Below, in pieces: positions 7,694-16,033 of a stretch of DNA of 64,000 nt. Source of the stretch: Rubrobacter tropicus. GTDB taxonomy: Bacteria > Actinomycetota > Rubrobacteria > Rubrobacterales > Rubrobacteraceae. The stretch covers positions 4,092,001 through 4,156,000 of the forward strand of contig NZ_CP045119.1 of the NCBI RefSeq assembly GCF_011492945.1, written 5' to 3'. Made by a program: the position numbers and the translations under genes. Position 1 is the stretch's first letter. Every line of letters begins with the position of its first letter. Under the pieces are notes generated by a model. The model did not search any database. It was not told the origin of the DNA and saw nothing but the letters and a program-made list of their open reading frames with translations.

Positions 7694-9175
7694 GTGAGGA
7701 CCGCCGGAGATCGCGGGCCCCGAAGGCCGACCCGAAGGGAGTTTCTCGGGCTGGCCGGCCTCGGGGCGCTCGCCGTTGGCGGCTGCGGCCTCCTACCCGG
7801 TGGGGAGAGCGACCCGCTGCCAGGAATCCCCCGCCCAGGCAAGACCGGGCACGTAGAGAAGTACACTTTCGGGGCCGCGCCGCTCGACTTCGACGTGGCG
7901 GGGCAGTCGTTCTCGACCTGGGGCTACAACGGGGACGTGCCAGGGCCCGAGGTACGGGTCAGGGAGGGCGACACCCTTCGCGTGAGGGTAGAGAACCGGC
8001 TCCCGGAGGAGACGACCATCCACTGGCACGGCCTGCCGGTTCCGGACGATATGGACGGGGTACCGGGCCTGTCGCAGGCCCCGATCCGGCCCGGCGAGGA
8101 CTTCGTCTACGAGTTCGTCGTGCCGATGTCGGGGACACACATGTACCACTCCCACGTCGGGCTTCAGCTCGACCGGGGACTCTACGGGCCCCTCATCGTC
8201 GAGCCCAAAAGCGAGGACCTCTCCTACGACCGCGAGTACACCCTCATACTCGACGACTGGCTCGACGGCGTCTCGGGCAGGGATCCCGAAAGGGCGCTCG
8301 AAGACTTGAGGAACGCCGGGGGCGGCATGATGGCCGGGGGCATGGGCGGCATGATGGGCGGGGGCCGGATAGAGTACCCGCTCTACCTCGTAAACGGCCG
8401 CCCACCCGAAGACCCGAAAAGTCTCCCGGTCAGGCGGGGGGAGAGGGTCAGGCTCAGGCTGATGAACCCCGCGGCCGAGACGATCTTTCGCTTCGCCGTC
8501 GACGGCCACCCGCTGACGGTCACCCACTCGGACGGCCTGCCGGTCGAGCCCGTCGAGGTTGACGCGCTGACGATCGGCATGGGCGAGCGCTACGACGTGC
8601 TCCTCGAAGCAAACGACCCCGGCGTCTGGCAGGTCGCGGCGGCCCCCGAGGAGAAGCCGGGCCTCGCGCGGGCCCTGCTCCGGTACGAAGAGGTTGGACA
8701 GTCGTCCCCACCGCCGGACCACCGGCCGCCGAACCTCGCCGGCAGGCTCCTCACGTACGCGGACCTCCGGGCAAAGGGGCTCGACTCGTTCCCGGGCGAC
8801 GGGGGACCCTTCACCGGGCCGGACCGCGTCCACCGGCTCACGCTCTCCGGCGGCATGGGCGCCTACGAGTGGAGGATAGACGGCCAGGTTTATCCGGGGG
8901 CGGAACCCCTGGAAGTGCGCGAGGGCGAATGGGTTAGGATCGAACTCCAGAACCAGAGCATGATGCGCCACCCGATGCACCTGCACGGCCATTCTTTCCA
9001 GTTGCTCAACGGCACGGGCCGCGGCCCGTTCAAGGACACGGCCCTCGTCCAGCCGCACATGGGCGGGTTGGCCCTCGACTTCCACGCGGACAACCCCGGC
9101 GAATGGTTCTTCCACTGCCACAACGCGTACCACATGGAGAGCGGCATGGCGCGCGTGATCTCCTACGAAACCTGA
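7694..9175 (+). CDS. Tat-exported multicopper oxidase (CueO/laccase type), probable lipoprotein
   Basis: 493 residues. The N-terminus has a twin-arginine motif TRREFLGLAG and then VGGCG (Cys31), so export by Tat and lipidation are likely. Copper ligands are complete: HWH (110-112), HSH (152-154), HPMHLH (426-431), and HCHNAYHMESGM (474-485), which carries the type-1 Cys, His and axial Met. A Met-rich insert (GGGMMAGGMGGMMGGG, 208-223) resembles the regulatory copper-binding segments of CueO-like cuprous oxidases. Expected activity is oxidation of Cu(I) or phenolic substrates with reduction of O2 to water, outside the membrane. It is co-transcribed with the SHOCT protein; a fresh operator follows 14 bp after its stop. 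Confidence 0.93.
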   Translation: MRTAGDRGPRRPTRREFLGLAGLGALAVGGCGLLPGGESDPLPGIPRPGKTGHVEKYTFGAAPLDFDVAGQSFSTWGYNGDVPGPEVRVREGDTLRVRVENRLPEETTIHWHGLPVPDDMDGVPGLSQAPIRPGEDFVYEFVVPMSGTHMYHSHVGLQLDRGLYGPLIVEPKSEDLSYDREYTLILDDWLDGVSGRDPERALEDLRNAGGGMMAGGMGGMMGGGRIEYPLYLVNGRPPEDPKSLPVRRGERVRLRLMNPAAETIFRFAVDGHPLTVTHSDGLPVEPVEVDALTIGMGERYDVLLEANDPGVWQVAAAPEEKPGLARALLRYEEVGQSSPPPDHRPPNLAGRLLTYADLRAKGLDSFPGDGGPFTGPDRVHRLTLSGGMGAYEWRIDGQVYPGAEPLEVREGEWVRIELQNQSMMRHPMHLHGHSFQLLNGTGRGPFKDTALVQPHMGGLALDFHADNPGEWFFHCHNAYHMESGMARVISYET

Positions 9176-9188
9176 ACCACGGCCCGGA

Positions 9189-9226
9189 TGGTCAATCCTG
9201 TCCGGACGAATGGGCACTCCTGCTCA
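9189..9226 (+). promoter_or_regulatory. Tandem operator pair before the 9297 gene
   Basis: TGGTCAATCCTGTCCG (9189-9204) and TGGGCACTCCTGCTCA (9211-9226) start 22 bp apart, just behind the multicopper oxidase stop and 71 bp before the ATG at 9297. Confidence 0.85.
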
Positions 9227-9296
9227 TGGCACGGCAATCCATAAGAAACACAATCCACGCACAGAAGCCGCCGGCGACGGAAGAGGGGTGACGGGC

Positions 9297-9812
9297 ATGG
9301 AGCAGTTGGTACCTTCGTTGGTGTTCTACCTGTTCGTCCTCGGTATCTGTCTCGTCAGGCCCGGCGCGGGGCGCGTCCTCGTCGGGGTCTTCTTCCTGAT
9401 CATGGCACTCGGGGTGAACGTGGTGCTGGTCCTGACGGCCCCCGAACTGTTCGTGGCGCTCGGGGCGGAGGCGCCCCTCGTTCCGCCCTACGGGTGGTTC
9501 TTCGAGAACGTGGTCGCGCTTGCGCCGCCGTTGTTCGGGCTCCTTGCCGCGGCTTTCGAGACAACCATCGCGCTGATGATCCTGAGCAGAAGCAGGTACG
9601 TGAAGTGGGGGCTCGTCGGCGGCGTCGCGTTTCTCGTAGGGATAACGCCGCTCGGGGTGTGGACGCTCGCCAACCCCGTGCTGGCGCTGGCGCTGGCCGT
9701 GCTGCTCAGGAGGGAATATATCCGGGGCCTCCCCGAGATGATCGGCGACGCGGTCCGTCCGGCCCGGTCCCACGCATCGGCGACGGTGGCCGGCCGGAGG
9801 GGAGAACGGTGA
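9297..9812 (+). CDS. Polytopic membrane protein of unknown function
   Basis: About 171 residues from the ATG at 9297 (RBS gaagaggggtgacgg). There are four or five hydrophobic helices, including SLVFYLFVLGICLV and VLVGVFFLIMALGVNVVLVL, and a basic cytoplasmic tail (RPARSHASATVAGRRGER). I recognise no domain. It is a single-gene unit with its own paired operator upstream and a stem-loop (9828-9868) just past the stop, so it looks like an individually induced member of the regulon. Confidence 0.75.
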   Translation: MEQLVPSLVFYLFVLGICLVRPGAGRVLVGVFFLIMALGVNVVLVLTAPELFVALGAEAPLVPPYGWFFENVVALAPPLFGLLAAAFETTIALMILSRSRYVKWGLVGGVAFLVGITPLGVWTLANPVLALALAVLLRREYIRGLPEMIGDAVRPARSHASATVAGRRGER

Positions 9813-9827
9813 CGGTCCTTGGCCGGC

Positions 9828-9868
9828 GGCGCACCAGATCTCGACGCTGACGATCTGCGTCGTGCGCC
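9828..9868 (+). terminator. Stem-loop after the 9297 gene
   Basis: A nested hairpin: GGCGCAC (9828-9834) pairs with GTGCGCC (9862-9868), and CAGATC (9835-9840) with GATCTG (9852-9857). There is no T-run, so it may terminate weakly or only protect the 3' end. Confidence 0.45.
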
Positions 9869-9957
9869 ACCGACGGCCGCCAGACGGCCCGTGGAAACCA
9901 ACGCGACCAGGCCGCGCCTTGGACGACCACCGGCACTCCAACCCGGTTCCTCGAAGA

Positions 9958-9995
9958 AGGTCAATATCGGCTACAAGCTTGGGCAGCCTTGCTCA
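9958..9995 (+). promoter_or_regulatory. Tandem operator pair before the eight-gene operon
   Basis: AGGTCAATATCGGCTA (9958-9973) and TGGGCAGCCTTGCTCA (9980-9995) start 22 bp apart and end 69 bp before the GTG at 10064. Confidence 0.75.
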
Positions 9996-10063
9996 CGCTG
10001 CGTCTTCCCGGCGGCGCTAACCTCGGTTACAGAACATGAAGCGGAGGCCGGCGAAGGAGATGC

Positions 10064-10768
10064 GTGATGGCCGAGAAGGTTCGGGAAGCGGTTCGGAAGC
10101 GCGGGCGTGGACCCGCCTCGCAAGCGCGGTTCCGCACGCCCCACAAAAAGCTGGCCGGGACGCTTTTGGCCGTCGCGGGGATGGTCGTCTTTATGGGGAT
10201 CATCACGGCCGAGGCCTTCATGCCGGCCGCGGCGGACTACAGCGCCTCGGCGAGCGACATCAGCCACCTTGCCGGCACGGACCCACCCGACAGCGTAATC
10301 GTCCAGCCCTCCGCGGCCATCTTCAATGCGGCGATGATCTCGGGCGGGCTCATGATCATGGCCGCCGCGTACTTCGTCCAGCGGGCGTTCGGTAGGCTCG
10401 GGGTCACGATACCCCTGACGGTCTGGGGGATCGGCGTCCTGGGCGTCGGCATCTTCCCCGCCCCAACCGGAGGCGTACACGACATCTTCGCGCTGCTCAC
10501 CTTCTTCGTGGGAGGCCTGGTCGCCGTCCTGGCCTACAAGGTCGAGGCGCCGCCGCTCAGGTACATCTCCGTGGTTCTGGGGGCGATCCCCATCTCGATC
10601 CTGGTCTCCATGACCGTGCTCGGGGGGTCGGGCGGGCTGACGGCCCTGCTTGGTCCGGGAGGGGCGGAGCGGTGGGTGGCCTACCCGATCGTGCTCTGGC
10701 TCGTGGCGTTCGGCGGCTACCTGATGGCAGGCCCGGACCAGCCACGGCGGAAGAGGCGGCCGGGGTGA
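10064..10768 (+). CDS. DUF998-type membrane protein
   Basis: About 234 residues (GTG 10064 or ATG 10067; RBS aaggaga). A basic N-terminus is followed by six or seven hydrophobic helices. The YSASASDISHL segment after helix 1, then PSAAIFNAAMISGGLMI, is the DUF998 pattern. The function is unknown. It is the first gene of a tightly packed operon reaching to 15554, in which most starts overlap or nearly touch the preceding stop. Confidence 0.8.
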   Translation: MMAEKVREAVRKRGRGPASQARFRTPHKKLAGTLLAVAGMVVFMGIITAEAFMPAAADYSASASDISHLAGTDPPDSVIVQPSAAIFNAAMISGGLMIMAAAYFVQRAFGRLGVTIPLTVWGIGVLGVGIFPAPTGGVHDIFALLTFFVGGLVAVLAYKVEAPPLRYISVVLGAIPISILVSMTVLGGSGGLTALLGPGGAERWVAYPIVLWLVAFGGYLMAGPDQPRRKRRPG

Positions 10769-11463
10769 ACGCGGCGGGCGCCAGGGGGGCATCGGTGGGG
10801 AGCTTTCCCGGCACGAGGAGCGCGACGAGGATAGGGGTCTCGACGTTCGGCGTCCTCGCGGGGCTGGCGGGTATCGAGCACGGTATAGGCGAGATACTCC
10901 AGGGCAACGTCGCGCCCGTCGGGATCGTGATCGAGTCGTGGCCGAGATCCGAAGCATTCCGCATCCTGGCCGGGGAGCCGGCGATGACCGTGGTTCCGAA
11001 CCTCCTCGCGACCGGAATCCTCGCCACCCTCGTCTCCCTGGTCTTCCTCGTGTGGGCCACCATGTTCGTTCAACGCGAGCACGGCGGCCTGATCCTGGTA
11101 TCGCTGTCCGTCGTCATGCTTCTGGTTGGCGCGGGCTTCGGACCACCGATACTCGGTCTCGTGCTGGGAGCGGCCGCTACCAGGATCAACGCACCACTAA
11201 CCTGGTGGCGCTCGCACCTTTCCGCAAACTCGCGACGTCTCCTGACAAACTTGTGGCCGTGGTCGTTCGCCGCCAGCTTTACCGCATGGCTGCTGGTGAT
11301 GCCCGGCACCATCATCCTCGACCGCACCGTCGGCGCGCCAAACCCGGACCTTCTCGTTCCGGTCCTCACGTTCTCCGCCCTTGGATTGCTTCTGTTGACG
11401 ATCCTCGCCGGGTTCGCGCGGGACATCGGGCGGCGGGATGATCCAGCCCCGGAAAGGCGGTGA
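10765..11463 (+). CDS. Polytopic membrane protein of unknown function
   Basis: 232 residues from a GTG that overlaps the previous stop as GTGA. About six hydrophobic segments, with GIEHGIGEILQGN in the first loop and a large soluble turn near RSHLSANSRRLLTNLW. I see no recognisable domain. The translational coupling with the DUF998 protein suggests they assemble together or respond to the same stimulus. Confidence 0.75.
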   Translation: MNAAGARGASVGSFPGTRSATRIGVSTFGVLAGLAGIEHGIGEILQGNVAPVGIVIESWPRSEAFRILAGEPAMTVVPNLLATGILATLVSLVFLVWATMFVQREHGGLILVSLSVVMLLVGAGFGPPILGLVLGAAATRINAPLTWWRSHLSANSRRLLTNLWPWSFAASFTAWLLVMPGTIILDRTVGAPNPDLLVPVLTFSALGLLLLTILAGFARDIGRRDDPAPERR

Positions 11464-11466
11464 GCG

Positions 11467-12384
11467 ATGGGTTTGAATAGATGGTTGTATCGTGGTGGAC
11501 GGCCCAATCGGGTTGCGCGCGCCCTCAACCGGTGGGGGGCGGCGGTCTACGCGCGCGGGGTCGCCCCGAACTACCTGGTGACCCTGGAGGTGCCCGGCCG
11601 GAGGTCTGGCCGGATCGTCCCCTTGCCGCTCGTCATGGTCGTCGTCGCGGGCGAACGCTATCTCGTGTCCATGCTTGGTGAGGGAGCGAACTGGGTTCGG
11701 AACCTGGAGGCAAACGGGGGCAACGCAACCCTCCGTCACGGTAGTCGCGAGGAGGTCCGCCTGGAAGAGGTGGCGCCGGATCTCCGGGCGCCCGTGCTGA
11801 AGTCTTACCTGCGGCAAGCTCCGGGAGCGCGACCCCACATTCCAATAGATAAGGATGCGCCGCTCGCCGAGTTCGGGCGGGTGTCCGGCCGGTTCCCCGT
11901 CTTCCGGGTCGCACCAAGGAACGCGGGCGTGCCGAACGAAACGTTTCACGGGTCTGGCGGGCTTCCCGCATCCAAGACTGCCGCCTGGCGCGGTGCGGCG
12001 ATCTTCGCCGTGAAGCTGGTCCACTCGGCGATCTTCCTCAGCGTCGCGGCCAGCATCCTGCAGTTTTTCTACGCCGGCGTCACCAACCGCGGGTCCCGGT
12101 GGACGAGGTTCTCGCTCGCCCTCGCGGTGGGCGAGAGCCTCGTGTTCGCGGCGAACCGCTTCCGCTGCCCGCTCACGGGGCTGGCCGAGAGCCTCGGGGC
12201 CGAGAGCGGGCAGGTCACGGACATCTTCCTTCCCCGCTGGCTTGCTGAGAGGATACCCTGGATCTTCACCCCGCCGCTCATCGCCGGAATACTAGCCCTG
12301 CTCTGGCACCACCGGCGTCCGACAGCACCCCGTCGAGGCAAGAGTTCCATAACCGCGAACGTCCGAAGGCGCGAGGTCTCATGA
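11467..12384 (+). CDS. Fusion: Ddn-like F420 nitroreductase domain plus DUF2784-like membrane domain
   Basis: 305 residues. Residues 1-150 (RWGAAVYARGVAPNYLVTLE, GRRSGRIVPLPLVMV, GEGANWVRNLEANGG) match the split-barrel deazaflavin (F420)-dependent nitroreductase family, like mycobacterial Ddn. Residues 180-285 are a four-helix membrane unit: KLVHSAIFLSVAASILQFF, then FRCPLTGLAESLGAESGQVT, then a final helix, resembling DUF2784. Ddn-type enzymes reduce menaquinone, so a membrane anchor would fit quinone reduction at the membrane. A separate, unfused Ddn homologue lies four genes later. The stop overlaps the next start by ATGA. Confidence 0.75.
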   Translation: MGLNRWLYRGGRPNRVARALNRWGAAVYARGVAPNYLVTLEVPGRRSGRIVPLPLVMVVVAGERYLVSMLGEGANWVRNLEANGGNATLRHGSREEVRLEEVAPDLRAPVLKSYLRQAPGARPHIPIDKDAPLAEFGRVSGRFPVFRVAPRNAGVPNETFHGSGGLPASKTAAWRGAAIFAVKLVHSAIFLSVAASILQFFYAGVTNRGSRWTRFSLALAVGESLVFAANRFRCPLTGLAESLGAESGQVTDIFLPRWLAERIPWIFTPPLIAGILALLWHHRRPTAPRRGKSSITANVRRREVS

Positions 12385-13301
12385 AGACCGCCCCCCAACC
12401 CACCGACCTCCCCGTCGAGCGGGACCTCACGCTCGCCTACCGCCTCTCGCTCGCCGTCGCGGCCCTGATGGCCGTCGCCTCCCCCGCCGGCGTCGTGATG
12501 GGGATCGCCGGGCTCTACGGCGCCGACCCGAAGCTCGCCCTCGGCGTTACCGAGGCCGAGGCAGGGCTTCTCTTGCCCGGCTTGCTGGGCCAGGACATCT
12601 TCGACCTCGCCGTTGGCCTACCGGTCCTGCTCGGCTCGATGTGGCTGGCCCGGCGCGGCTCTCTCGTGGGCCTTCTGTTATGGCCCGGCGCGCTCTTCTA
12701 CGCGCTCTACTGGGGCCTGCTCTACCTCGTAGGCGCGCCGTTCAGCGCGCTGTTCCTGCTGTACGTGCCCCTCGTCACCCTGAGCGCGTACGCGACCGTC
12801 GCCGTCGTGTCGAGCATCGACGGTGAGGGCACCCGGCGGAGGCTCGGCGGTGCCGCCCCGGCGCGGCTCGTCGGCGGCATCCTCGTCGTGCTCGGGCTCC
12901 TGACGCTCGGGCAGGACGCGGGCGGGGCCCTCGTCACCGCGCTTGCCAACGACGCGCCGGTAGACCCTGCGGCGCGCCCGGTCTGGATCTCCGACCTCGC
13001 CATCGAGGTCCCGGCGGTCCTCGCCGGCGGGGCGCTCCTGTGGCTGCGCAAGCCGCTGGGGTACGTGGCCGGCGCGGGCCTGCTCCTCCAGTACGGCCTC
13101 ACCCCCGTGGGCCTCGCAGCGGGCATGGGACTCGCATCCGTCCTGACCGGCTCCCCGCTCGAAGTCTCGACCGCCGTCGTGCTCCTCGTCTTCGGGGCCG
13201 TCTGCTTCGCGGCGCTCGCTTTCTTCGTCCGCGGCGCAAGGGCCACCGGGACGCGGAACGTCGCCGCAACCGGGGCGGAAAGGGAGGAGCTGACGCCATG
13301 A
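12381..13301 (+). CDS. Large polytopic membrane protein of unknown function
   Basis: 306 residues with eight or so hydrophobic helices and few charged loops. The first loop has GLYGADPKLALGVTEAEAG and then LLPGLLGQDIFDLAVGLP. No domain is recognised. It starts inside the previous gene's stop (ATGA) and its own stop overlaps the next ATG, so it belongs to the 10064-15554 operon. Confidence 0.75.
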   Translation: MKTAPQPTDLPVERDLTLAYRLSLAVAALMAVASPAGVVMGIAGLYGADPKLALGVTEAEAGLLLPGLLGQDIFDLAVGLPVLLGSMWLARRGSLVGLLLWPGALFYALYWGLLYLVGAPFSALFLLYVPLVTLSAYATVAVVSSIDGEGTRRRLGGAAPARLVGGILVVLGLLTLGQDAGGALVTALANDAPVDPAARPVWISDLAIEVPAVLAGGALLWLRKPLGYVAGAGLLLQYGLTPVGLAAGMGLASVLTGSPLEVSTAVVLLVFGAVCFAALAFFVRGARATGTRNVAATGAEREELTP

Positions 13302-14071
13302 AAGCACCCGACGCTAGAGTCGAGTTCGTGGGCCGCCCGCACGCGAGTAGGGCCGCGGGTTCGGGCTGGGGGGGTCTATACAAGATCGGTGGTGCGGCGG
13401 CCATGATCGGCGTTCTGCTCGTTCTGCTGGACATTCTTGCCGGAATATTGCTGCCGGGAGGAGAGGTGGAGCCGGGCGCCCGGTCCGCCGTCGAATGGTT
13501 CGAGCTGTTCCGGGACGACGCGTACCACGGGTTCCGGGAACTCGGCCTCCTGAACGTGCTGAACATCATCCTTGGCATCCCCCTGTTCCTCGCCCTCTAC
13601 GCGGTCCACCGGCGGGTAGAAGGGGCGTACGCGACGCTCGCCCTGGTGCTGTTCCTATTCGGCGGCGCGATCTACATATCCAACAACGCGGCCGTTCCGA
13701 TGTTCGTGCTGAGCGAGGAACACGCGGCCGCCACTACCGATGCCCAGAGGGCAGCACTGGCAGCCGCGGGAGAGGCGGTCCTGGCCCGGGGCGCGGACTT
13801 CACGCCGGGCAGCCTCGTCGGCTTCGTCCTGCCCTCGCTCGGACAGATTGTGATGTCCTTAGTCATGCTGCGGGGCGGAGTGTTCGGCAGGGCAACCGCC
13901 TACATGGGGATCGCGGGCTTCGCGCTCCTGCTCGTCTTCACGGTCTGGACGACGCTCGTTCCGGGGGCGCTGGGCGCGGCGATGCTGATCGCAGTTCCCG
14001 CGGGACTCCTGGTAGTGGCGTGGAACGTCCTCGTGGCCCTGCGTCTGTTCCGGCTGTCCGGGACGTCCTGA
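13298..14071 (+). CDS. DUF4386-like membrane protein, copy 1
   Basis: 257 residues with RBS gggaggagc. Seven or so helices with the family's regular pattern: GGAAAMIGVLLVLLDIL, a periplasmic loop ending ELFRDDAYHGFRELGLLNVL, and the EEHAAATTDAQRAALAAAGE loop, then LVMLRGGVFGRATAYMGI. A paralogue with the same DAQR/DARRAALLAAGE and VMLRGEVFGRVTAY signatures is three genes away at 14599. The function of DUF4386 is unknown. Confidence 0.8.
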   Translation: MKAPDARVEFVGRPHASRAAGSGWGGLYKIGGAAAMIGVLLVLLDILAGILLPGGEVEPGARSAVEWFELFRDDAYHGFRELGLLNVLNIILGIPLFLALYAVHRRVEGAYATLALVLFLFGGAIYISNNAAVPMFVLSEEHAAATTDAQRAALAAAGEAVLARGADFTPGSLVGFVLPSLGQIVMSLVMLRGGVFGRATAYMGIAGFALLLVFTVWTTLVPGALGAAMLIAVPAGLLVVAWNVLVALRLFRLSGTS

Positions 14072-14086
14072 AAGGAGGAACTCGCC

Positions 14087-14602
14087 GTGGCTAGACACCA
14101 GACGTCCGATACGAAAGCCCCGTCCACGAACCTCTCCCGCAAAGACAGGGCTCTGCTCCTGCTGGAGCGCGAAGGAAACAGGAGGCTCAGGAGCCTGGGC
14201 ACGGTCCTGTACCGGCTGACGGGTGGCCGGTTTACCCCCCGAGATCGGGACGTCCTGCTCCTCACGACGCGCGGCCGGAAGTCCGGACGGGAACATACCG
14301 TCCTCCTCCAGTCCTTCCCGGACGGCGAGAACAACATGGTAGTCGTGGCCACCAACAGCGGCAGGTCATCCCACCCGGATTGGTACCACAACCTGAAAGC
14401 CGACCCCACGGCCCGGGTCGAGATCATGGACCGCACCCTGCGGGTCCGCGCCGAAGATTTACCGGACGAGGAGGCGGCTGCCTTCTGGCCGCGCATCCTG
14501 CGCCGCGCGCCCAGCTACACCCGCTACCGAGAGGCCGCCAGACGCGACATACCGCTCGTGCGGCTCGTTACCCTCGGGCGAATCGAAGGAACCAGGCCAT
14601 GA
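14087..14602 (+). CDS. Ddn-family deazaflavin (F420)-dependent nitroreductase/quinone reductase
   Basis: 171 residues from GTG with RBS aaaggagga. It carries the family core RDVLLLTTRGRKSGREHTV, then NSGRSSHPDWYHNLKADPTA, RVEIMDRTLRVRAEDL and a closing basic helix. In mycobacteria this family uses reduced F420 to reduce quinones or nitro compounds; related genes are hypoxia-induced. This is the free-standing counterpart of the fused domain at 11467. It overlaps the next gene by ATGA. Confidence 0.85.
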   Translation: MARHQTSDTKAPSTNLSRKDRALLLLEREGNRRLRSLGTVLYRLTGGRFTPRDRDVLLLTTRGRKSGREHTVLLQSFPDGENNMVVVATNSGRSSHPDWYHNLKADPTARVEIMDRTLRVRAEDLPDEEAAAFWPRILRRAPSYTRYREAARRDIPLVRLVTLGRIEGTRP

Positions 14603-15324
14603 AGCCGTCCGACCACGGAAGCGCAGATCTCAGCCGGCGTTGGCTCTACGAGGTCGGTGGTTTGGCCGCGCTATTCGGGGTGGCGATCATACCGGTTCAA
14701 CTGGTCGTCTTCGTCGTTTGGGGCCAGCCCAACACGGTACCCGGCTGGTTCGATCTATTTGGAAGCAACAGGCTCGGTGGGCTCCTGGCGTTCGAGGTCC
14801 TGTTCGTCGTCAACGCGGTAGTCGGAATCTCGACTGCCCTCGCCCTCTACGTGATCCTCAGACGGCTCAGCGAGTCGTTCATGGCTATCGCCCTGGCCCT
14901 CGGCCTCCTGCAGGCCGTGTCCTTCGTCATGGCGCGTCCGGCCCTGGAGATGCTTTACTTGAGCAACCAGTACGCGGACGCGACGACCGACGCCCGGAGG
15001 GCCGCGCTGCTGGCGGCGGGGGAGACGATGCTGGCCACCTTCCACGGCACCGCTTTCCACGTCGGCATCAACCTCTTCAGCGTCTACTTCCTGATAGTCC
15101 CGATCGTCATGCTGCGGGGCGAAGTCTTCGGCAGGGTCACCGCCTACGCAGGGATCGCGGCGGCGATACTCAACTGGGGCCTCTACGTGCCCGGGGGGAT
15201 AGGGGTGTTCCTCCTCACCCTCTCGGTCATCCCTCTCGCGGTGTGGAACGTCCTGATCGCCCGGAGGCTCCTCCAGCTCGGGCGGGGAACCTTCGAAACG
15301 AGGAGTCTAGAGGTACCGACCTAG
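14599..15324 (+). CDS. DUF4386-like membrane protein, copy 2
   Basis: 241 residues, a paralogue of the 13298 gene: YEVGGLAALFGVAIIPVQLV, SNQYADATTDARRAALLAAGE and IVMLRGEVFGRVTAYAG. The conserved TTDA(Q/R)RAAL(A/L)AAGE loop in both copies may be the functional site. It is translationally coupled to the Ddn gene, so the gene order (membrane protein, Ddn, membrane protein) may mark a membrane-associated redox module. Confidence 0.8.
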   Translation: MKPSDHGSADLSRRWLYEVGGLAALFGVAIIPVQLVVFVVWGQPNTVPGWFDLFGSNRLGGLLAFEVLFVVNAVVGISTALALYVILRRLSESFMAIALALGLLQAVSFVMARPALEMLYLSNQYADATTDARRAALLAAGETMLATFHGTAFHVGINLFSVYFLIVPIVMLRGEVFGRVTAYAGIAAAILNWGLYVPGGIGVFLLTLSVIPLAVWNVLIARRLLQLGRGTFETRSLEVPT

Positions 15325-15338
15325 AAGGAGGAGGCATC

Positions 15339-15554
15339 GTGTGGTGGGCAGATCTGTTGTGGGGATTCTGGAACGGCCTTACGGCCTGGATCGTCTTTAT
15401 AGTCCACGTCTTCGGAGGCTGGGACCAGTTCCCGTTCTACAACTCCGCCAGGAGCGGCAACTGGTACGACCTGGGGTTCCTGCTCGGCGCCGGCTCTCCC
15501 CTTCTTGGCAGGTTGGGCGGACGGAGCCGGGGAGGCTCCGACCACCACGGCTGA
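15339..15554 (+). CDS. Small aromatic-rich membrane protein
   Basis: 71 residues from GTG with a consensus RBS (aaggaggag). The sequence VWWADLLWGFWNGLTAW is followed by a single strong membrane helix, then FGGWDQFPFYNSARSGNWYD and FLLGAGSPLLG. I recall similar short proteins in other actinobacterial genomes, but none with a known role. It is the last gene of the 10064 operon. The start is chosen for the RBS spacing. Confidence 0.75.
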   Translation: MWWADLLWGFWNGLTAWIVFIVHVFGGWDQFPFYNSARSGNWYDLGFLLGAGSPLLGRLGGRSRGGSDHHG

Positions 15555-15608
15555 GCCAGACCGTGATGCCGGGCCCGAGCAACTCGAAGATCTCGCCGGA
15601 GAGTGGAT

Positions 15609-16033
15609 CTACTCACCGGCGCACAGACGCCTCGCCGCATCCGTTATCTCGAGTACGCTGACGCACTTGCTCAACACGCCGGCAGCCCCTCGACCGGCTC
15701 CGAGATCAGGCCAATACCGTTGCCCTCGGGGAGCTGGAGGCCCACTATCGCCAGGTCGGCATCGCCGGGCGGCCCGCGCGCCTCCGCGAAGGTTCCGGCC
15801 TGCCCGATGACGATGATGTTCGGTTCTAAAGCGGTTTGCAAGGAGGTTGGGCCTCTTCGCAAGGCTATCAGCCTTCGGCGGTCAGCGGTCAGCTTTTTGC
15901 TCTTTCTGAAAGCTGATAGCTGAAAGCGTAGGCGAAGCCGGAGCGGGCTGACTGCAATCCGCTTTAGTTCCGATATAAGGGCCAACGCCTCTCTGAGGGC
16001 CGAGTGGTCCTCTATGAGGAGCACGCGATTCAA
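15609..16033 (-). pseudogene. Receiver-domain remnant split by a MITE
   Basis: The piece LNRVLLIEDHSALREALALIS is interrupted by a 140-bp element and resumes PNIIVIGQAGTFAEARG, then DLAIVGLQLPEGNGIGLI. After a frameshift and internal loss comes AAGVLSKCVSVLEITDAARR ending LCAGE-stop. These match the receiver domains of the two fused kinase-regulators in this window (VGQAGSLAEAR, AAGVLHK). The phospho-acceptor Asp is Gly (IVGLQLP). No kinase or HTH part remains nearby. Confidence 0.8.
15827..15966. mobile_element. 140-bp MITE-like element inserted in the receiver remnant
   Basis: It has 14-bp terminal inverted repeats, TAAAGCGGTTTGCA (15827-15840) and TGCAATCCGCTTTA (15953-15966), 13/14 matching, and is flanked by 4-bp direct repeats GTTC (15823-15826, 15967-15970). 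The interior has a TTGCAAGGAGG/CCTCTTCGCAA hairpin and GCTGATAGCTGAAAGC palindromes, but no coding capacity. Removing it with one GTTC restores the receiver reading frame. Confidence 0.85.
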
